Shown here: positions 61,557-64,000 of the stretch, piece after piece
Layout of the letters: each line of letters begins with the position of its first letter
Numbering within the stretch: position 1 is the stretch's first letter
Origin: Streptomyces monashensis
GTDB lineage: Bacteria > Actinomycetota > Actinomycetes > Streptomycetales > Streptomycetaceae
Direction: 5' to 3'
Assembly: GCF_001866665.1 (NCBI RefSeq)
Contig: NZ_MLYO01000015.1
Location: 108,804 to 172,803, forward strand
Length of the DNA: 64,000 nt
Position numbers and translations under genes: made by a program
The notes under the pieces: model-generated
What the model was told of the DNA's origin: nothing
The model's database searches: none
The model's input: only the letters and a program-made list of their open reading frames with translations

Positions 61557-61705
61557 CGGGCGGGCAGGAAGATTCCGCCGCACTCGGCACGACACGGCAC
61601 CTCAACCTCAACCGGGCCGTTGACCAGGCCGGTCGCTGGTGTGTCGGCTGCTCCACGCGCCGAGGGAGGGCGAGGGCGCCCCGGCGGCGCGGTACTGATC
61701 TCCAT
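61553..61705 (-). CDS. possible 50-residue ORF coupled to hsp20
   Basis: Starts MEISTAPPGR after CGAGGAGAGG and ends in GTGA, the same four bases as the hsp20 start. The Pro/Ala-rich first half is followed by EVEVPCRAECGGIFLPAR with two Cys. It could be translated and coupled to hsp20, or be a chance frame over the hsp20 leader. No family known. Confidence 0.35.
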   Translation of the reverse strand: MEISTAPPGRPRPPSARGAADTPATGLVNGPVEVEVPCRAECGGIFLPAR

Positions 61706-61870
61706 GGCTGCGCTGCCTCTCCTCGGGATACCAGCACCACGACTCATGGTGTCTGGCCTGCGAACGCGGGCACGCTCGTAACGTTGGGCGGCCACCACGT
61801 CGGGGACAGCAGCTGGCAGTGCGGGCGCCGCTCCGGCACCTCTACCCTCTCGCTCTCTTGAAAATCCCCT

Positions 61871-63115
61871 TCAGGCGGTCTGTCGTCGTTCCAAAGTGAC
61901 GTCGTAGCCGAGGGCGTCGAGTTGGGCGAGGAGACGTCGGCGGTGGCGTTCTTCACCGAGGCGGCGGGTGAAGTGGTCGGGGCCGAGGTCCTGGTAGGGC
62001 ACGTCGGTGGTGAGCATGTGGTAGGCGGAGACGAGCATGCTGTGCGCGACGGCGACGATGGTGCGTTTCTCGCCGCGCCGCGGTCGCAGCCGGTGGTACT
62101 GGGCGGCGAGATACGTGCCCTTGGTGCGGCCGATGGCCAGGGCGGCGACGCCGAGTCCGCCCTTGAGCCACACGTTGCCGTGCCGGGTCGGTGCCCGTTT
62201 GCGTTTCCCGGCGGACTCGCGGTTGCCGGGGGCGAGCCCGGCCCAGGCGGCCAGGTGCCCGGCGCTCGGGAACCGGCTCATGTCCGCGCCCATCTCCGCG
62301 ATCATCACGTGGGCCACCGTGGTGCTGATCCCGGGGATCGTGATCAGCAGATCGACCTGGTGGCGAAAGGGGGCGATCTGCCGTTGGATCTCTTCCTCCA
62401 GCAGCACGATGCGCGCGTTCGCGTCGCGGATCGCGCGGATCAGGACACGGACCATGAAACCGTGGTGATCAGTGAAGTCGCCCGTGAGTGCCTCGACCAG
62501 CTCGTTGTGCTTGCGGCGCATGGCACCGCGGGCCAGCTCGGCCAGCACCTCGGGATCGCGTTCACCGCCGGCCATGGCCTCCAGCATCTCCAGGGCGGAG
62601 ACACCCGCGATGTCGGAGACGACGAGGGAGAGTTTGATCCCGGCGTCCTCCAGCAGGTTGGCCAGCCGGTTCACCTCCCGGGTGCGCTCCTGGCAGGTCT
62701 CGGTGCGGTAGCGGGTCAGATCCCGCAGCCGCCGGATCTCCACTGGGGGCACGAACGAGGGGCGGACCAGGCCGTGCTCGACAAGGCGGCAGATCCACTG
62801 CGCATCGGTCACATCCGTCTTGCGGCCCGGCACCGCCTTCATGTGCTGGGCGTTCAGCAGCCACGGCTCGATCCCGTCGGTAGCCTCCAGCAGGTAGTAC
62901 AACGCTTTCCAATACGAGCCGGTTGCCTCCATCCCGAACACCGTGATCTTGTTGGCGAGCAGGTAGTCCCGCAGCTCAAGCAGCCCGCTCGTGGTCGTTG
63001 TGAAGGTGCGTACCTCCTGATGCCGCCGGGTGCCCTTGCCCGGCACCCGAATACACACCTTGCAGTCCCGTTTGCCCAAGTCCCCGCCGCCGCACCGTTC
63101 ATGAAGCAGGTCCAC
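61871..63115 (-). CDS. IS110-family transposase (RNA-guided recombinase type)
   Basis: 414 residues from a GTG (VDLLHERC). RuvC-like DEDD domain first: Asp12 in GGGDLGKRD, Glu63 in FGMEATGSYW, Asp101/Asp104 in KTDVTDAQWI. A coiled-coil linker region follows (residues about 135-250). The Tnp_20 domain is last: ITIPGISTTVAHVMIAEMG, FPSAGHLAAWAGLAPGNRES with the catalytic Ser301 in ESAGKRK. All catalytic residues are present and the frame is intact, so the element may be active. IS110-group elements carry a bridge RNA in the non-coding end upstream of the transposase, which here would be minus-strand sequence from about 63116 to 63400. Confidence 0.92.
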   Translation of the reverse strand: MDLLHERCGGGDLGKRDCKVCIRVPGKGTRRHQEVRTFTTTTSGLLELRDYLLANKITVFGMEATGSYWKALYYLLEATDGIEPWLLNAQHMKAVPGRKTDVTDAQWICRLVEHGLVRPSFVPPVEIRRLRDLTRYRTETCQERTREVNRLANLLEDAGIKLSLVVSDIAGVSALEMLEAMAGGERDPEVLAELARGAMRRKHNELVEALTGDFTDHHGFMVRVLIRAIRDANARIVLLEEEIQRQIAPFRHQVDLLITIPGISTTVAHVMIAEMGADMSRFPSAGHLAAWAGLAPGNRESAGKRKRAPTRHGNVWLKGGLGVAALAIGRTKGTYLAAQYHRLRPRRGEKRTIVAVAHSMLVSAYHMLTTDVPYQDLGPDHFTRRLGEERHRRRLLAQLDALGYDVTLERRQTA

Positions 63116-63142
63116 GCCCGCCCCCTTGCGCTCGTGCCCGAT

Positions 63143-63160
63143 CGTGCGGGCGCCCGCACG
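63143..63160. repeat. 18-base perfect palindrome upstream of the IS110 transposase
   Basis: CGTGCGGGCGCCCGCACG is its own reverse complement and lies 28 bases upstream of the transposase start. In an RNA it would fold into a stem-loop. It may belong to the bridge RNA region or to the IS left end. Confidence 0.5.
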
Positions 63161-63461
63161 GCGGGGTCACAGACCGGTAAGAAGCTCTCTTGCGTGCTCG
63201 CGACAACAATCCCGGATGCCTGCACAGACCCCCGCGTCCGACTGGCTAACGGACTCCACCGCACCAAGCAACAACGACGTCAGCCGGACGGACACCCGCA
63301 CCGATTTTCCCGCCTCCGGGACGAGCGCCGCAGGCGCTCTGGAGGACTGGCTACGTCCCGGACAACGGCTACCGCTCCGCTGCCGTCGGCGGCCCGTGCG
63401 CGTTCCGGGGGCCTCTTCGGGTGGCCCCAACCTCGCGCTCCTGCTGCGTCCTCGCTCGCCT

Positions 63462-63815
63462 TCACCGATTGGCGGCGTCGGCTTGCCGCATGTGGACGCA
63501 CCAAGGGCAGGTGTCCACGGCGCTACCGCCGGGCATCGTCTGAACCGGCCACTCGGGGCACTCCAGCCCGCCCGAGTCCGTTTCCGTGCTTTCGGCCGGC
63601 TCGCAGCTTGCCGGCGCCGGGCGGCTGATGTTCTCGGCCCGTTCCCCAGCGGTGTCGCTGGTGACGTCGGGGCACACCTGCTGTCCGGCAACGAGTTCCC
63701 GGTTCGCAGCACCGCGGAATTCCGAGTACCTGGCGACGACGTCCCCGCCGACACGCCGGGCGATGAGGCCCCAGCCGTGCTCGCGGTCGAACCACTTCAC
63801 CACACCACTGGGCAC
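63462..63815 (-). CDS. cold-shock-domain protein with cysteine-bearing C-terminal extension
   Basis: 117 residues from a GTG with GGAGG 5 bases upstream. Residues 1-65 are a divergent cold-shock domain: VPSGVVKWFDREHGWGLIAR (KWF...G-G-I RNP1), DVVARYSEFRG (RNP2-like) and LVAGQQVCPDVTSDTAGERA followed by ENI. The usual 67-residue CspA ends here; this protein adds 50 residues with Cys71, Cys86, Cys103 and Cys106 (C-P-W-C). The tail could bind metal or be redox-active. Cold-shock proteins bind single-stranded RNA or DNA. Confidence 0.75.
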   Translation of the reverse strand: MPSGVVKWFDREHGWGLIARRVGGDVVARYSEFRGAANRELVAGQQVCPDVTSDTAGERAENISRPAPASCEPAESTETDSGGLECPEWPVQTMPGGSAVDTCPWCVHMRQADAANR

Positions 63816-64000
63816 AAGGAACCTCCGCACCAGAACGGCTTGCCGGGAAGACACCCAGCCTCCGCCCGTGCGCGGATGGTGGCAACCGGCAGGTACCCCG
63901 GCGCACGAGGCGAATGCCCCGCGCACCGTACGGGCTGAACCCCAGGCTCCCGACGCACAGGCCGTCGGCCAAGGAGGGCTAGGCCGTGTTTTAGGTCGGA

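Noticed and set aside
1..64000. CRISPR arrays, rRNA operons and complete tRNA genes.
   Set aside because: None seen: no regularly spaced repeats, and no cloverleaf or rRNA-like sequence by eye.

Overview
The window is high-GC actinobacterial DNA, almost certainly Streptomyces. Third-position GC is extreme, GTG starts are frequent, and there are an SsgA-like sporulation protein, an EspR-like regulator, a SigB/F/G-type sigma factor, secreted beta-trefoil lectins and many Tat or Sec secreted proteins. It reads as a chromosome-arm or accessory region: intact stress-survival genes are interleaved with an unusually large number of gene relics (about 20 frameshifted, truncated or internally deleted genes).

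Layout. 1-6.8 kb: patchwork of gene fragments, a secreted histidine phosphatase, a decayed trans-sulfuration enzyme, an ABC-2-like membrane protein and an orphan sensor kinase. 6.8-13.2 kb: secreted BNR/sialidase-like protein, IS630 relic, small secreted protein, SsgA-like protein, a TetR regulator with a cysteine-rich tail, quinone oxidoreductase and a PPOX-fold protein. Three near-identical palindromes, one at the tetR start and two upstream of the small secreted protein, suggest a regulon. 13.6-18.1 kb: AraC/DoxX divergent pair, an NDH-2-like relic, a VOC protein, then a three-gene module (EspR-like HTH, ImmA/IrrE metallopeptidase, MAB_1171c-type membrane protein). 18.3-24.4 kb: two secreted lectins, a GNAT, a CoA-transferase relic, an SDR and a stand-alone LigD polymerase domain.

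24.5-29 kb: a compact Mrp-type cation antiporter operon (E-F-G-MbhD-MbhE/B-C-D) lacking the large MrpA NuoL-like part. 29-36.5 kb: two related membrane/stress proteins, then an enolase-superfamily enzyme, a TPP-dependent oxidase-like enzyme and a 1019-residue FAD/Fe-S hydroxyacid dehydrogenase in one operon, plausibly a hydroxyacid -> pyruvate -> acetate route. 37-45.3 kb: DNA-repair and stress block with UdgX overlapping a Fpg/Nei glycosylase, Ku with a Rho-N/SAP-like tail, a second small protein with the same tail module, and a SigB-family sigma factor. A SigB-like promoter (GGGT-N15-GGGTAC) precedes ku.

46.9-54 kb: giant CtpI-like P-type ATPase broken by one frameshift, glycogen-binding (CBM48) protein, cation diffusion facilitator. 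54-61.7 kb: PfpI/DJ-1 protein followed by relics of a CBS protein, KatE catalase, soxA (with an intact soxG), VanX, an alpha/beta hydrolase and Hsp18, mixed with an intact hydrolase, a secreted cyclophilin and an Hsp20. 61.8-64 kb: an apparently intact IS110 element and a cold-shock protein with a cysteine-bearing tail. Overall the window looks like a stress-defence island (repair, ion homeostasis, chaperones, redox) undergoing heavy gene decay. All functional statements come from reading motifs and family resemblance by eye; no database search was run.
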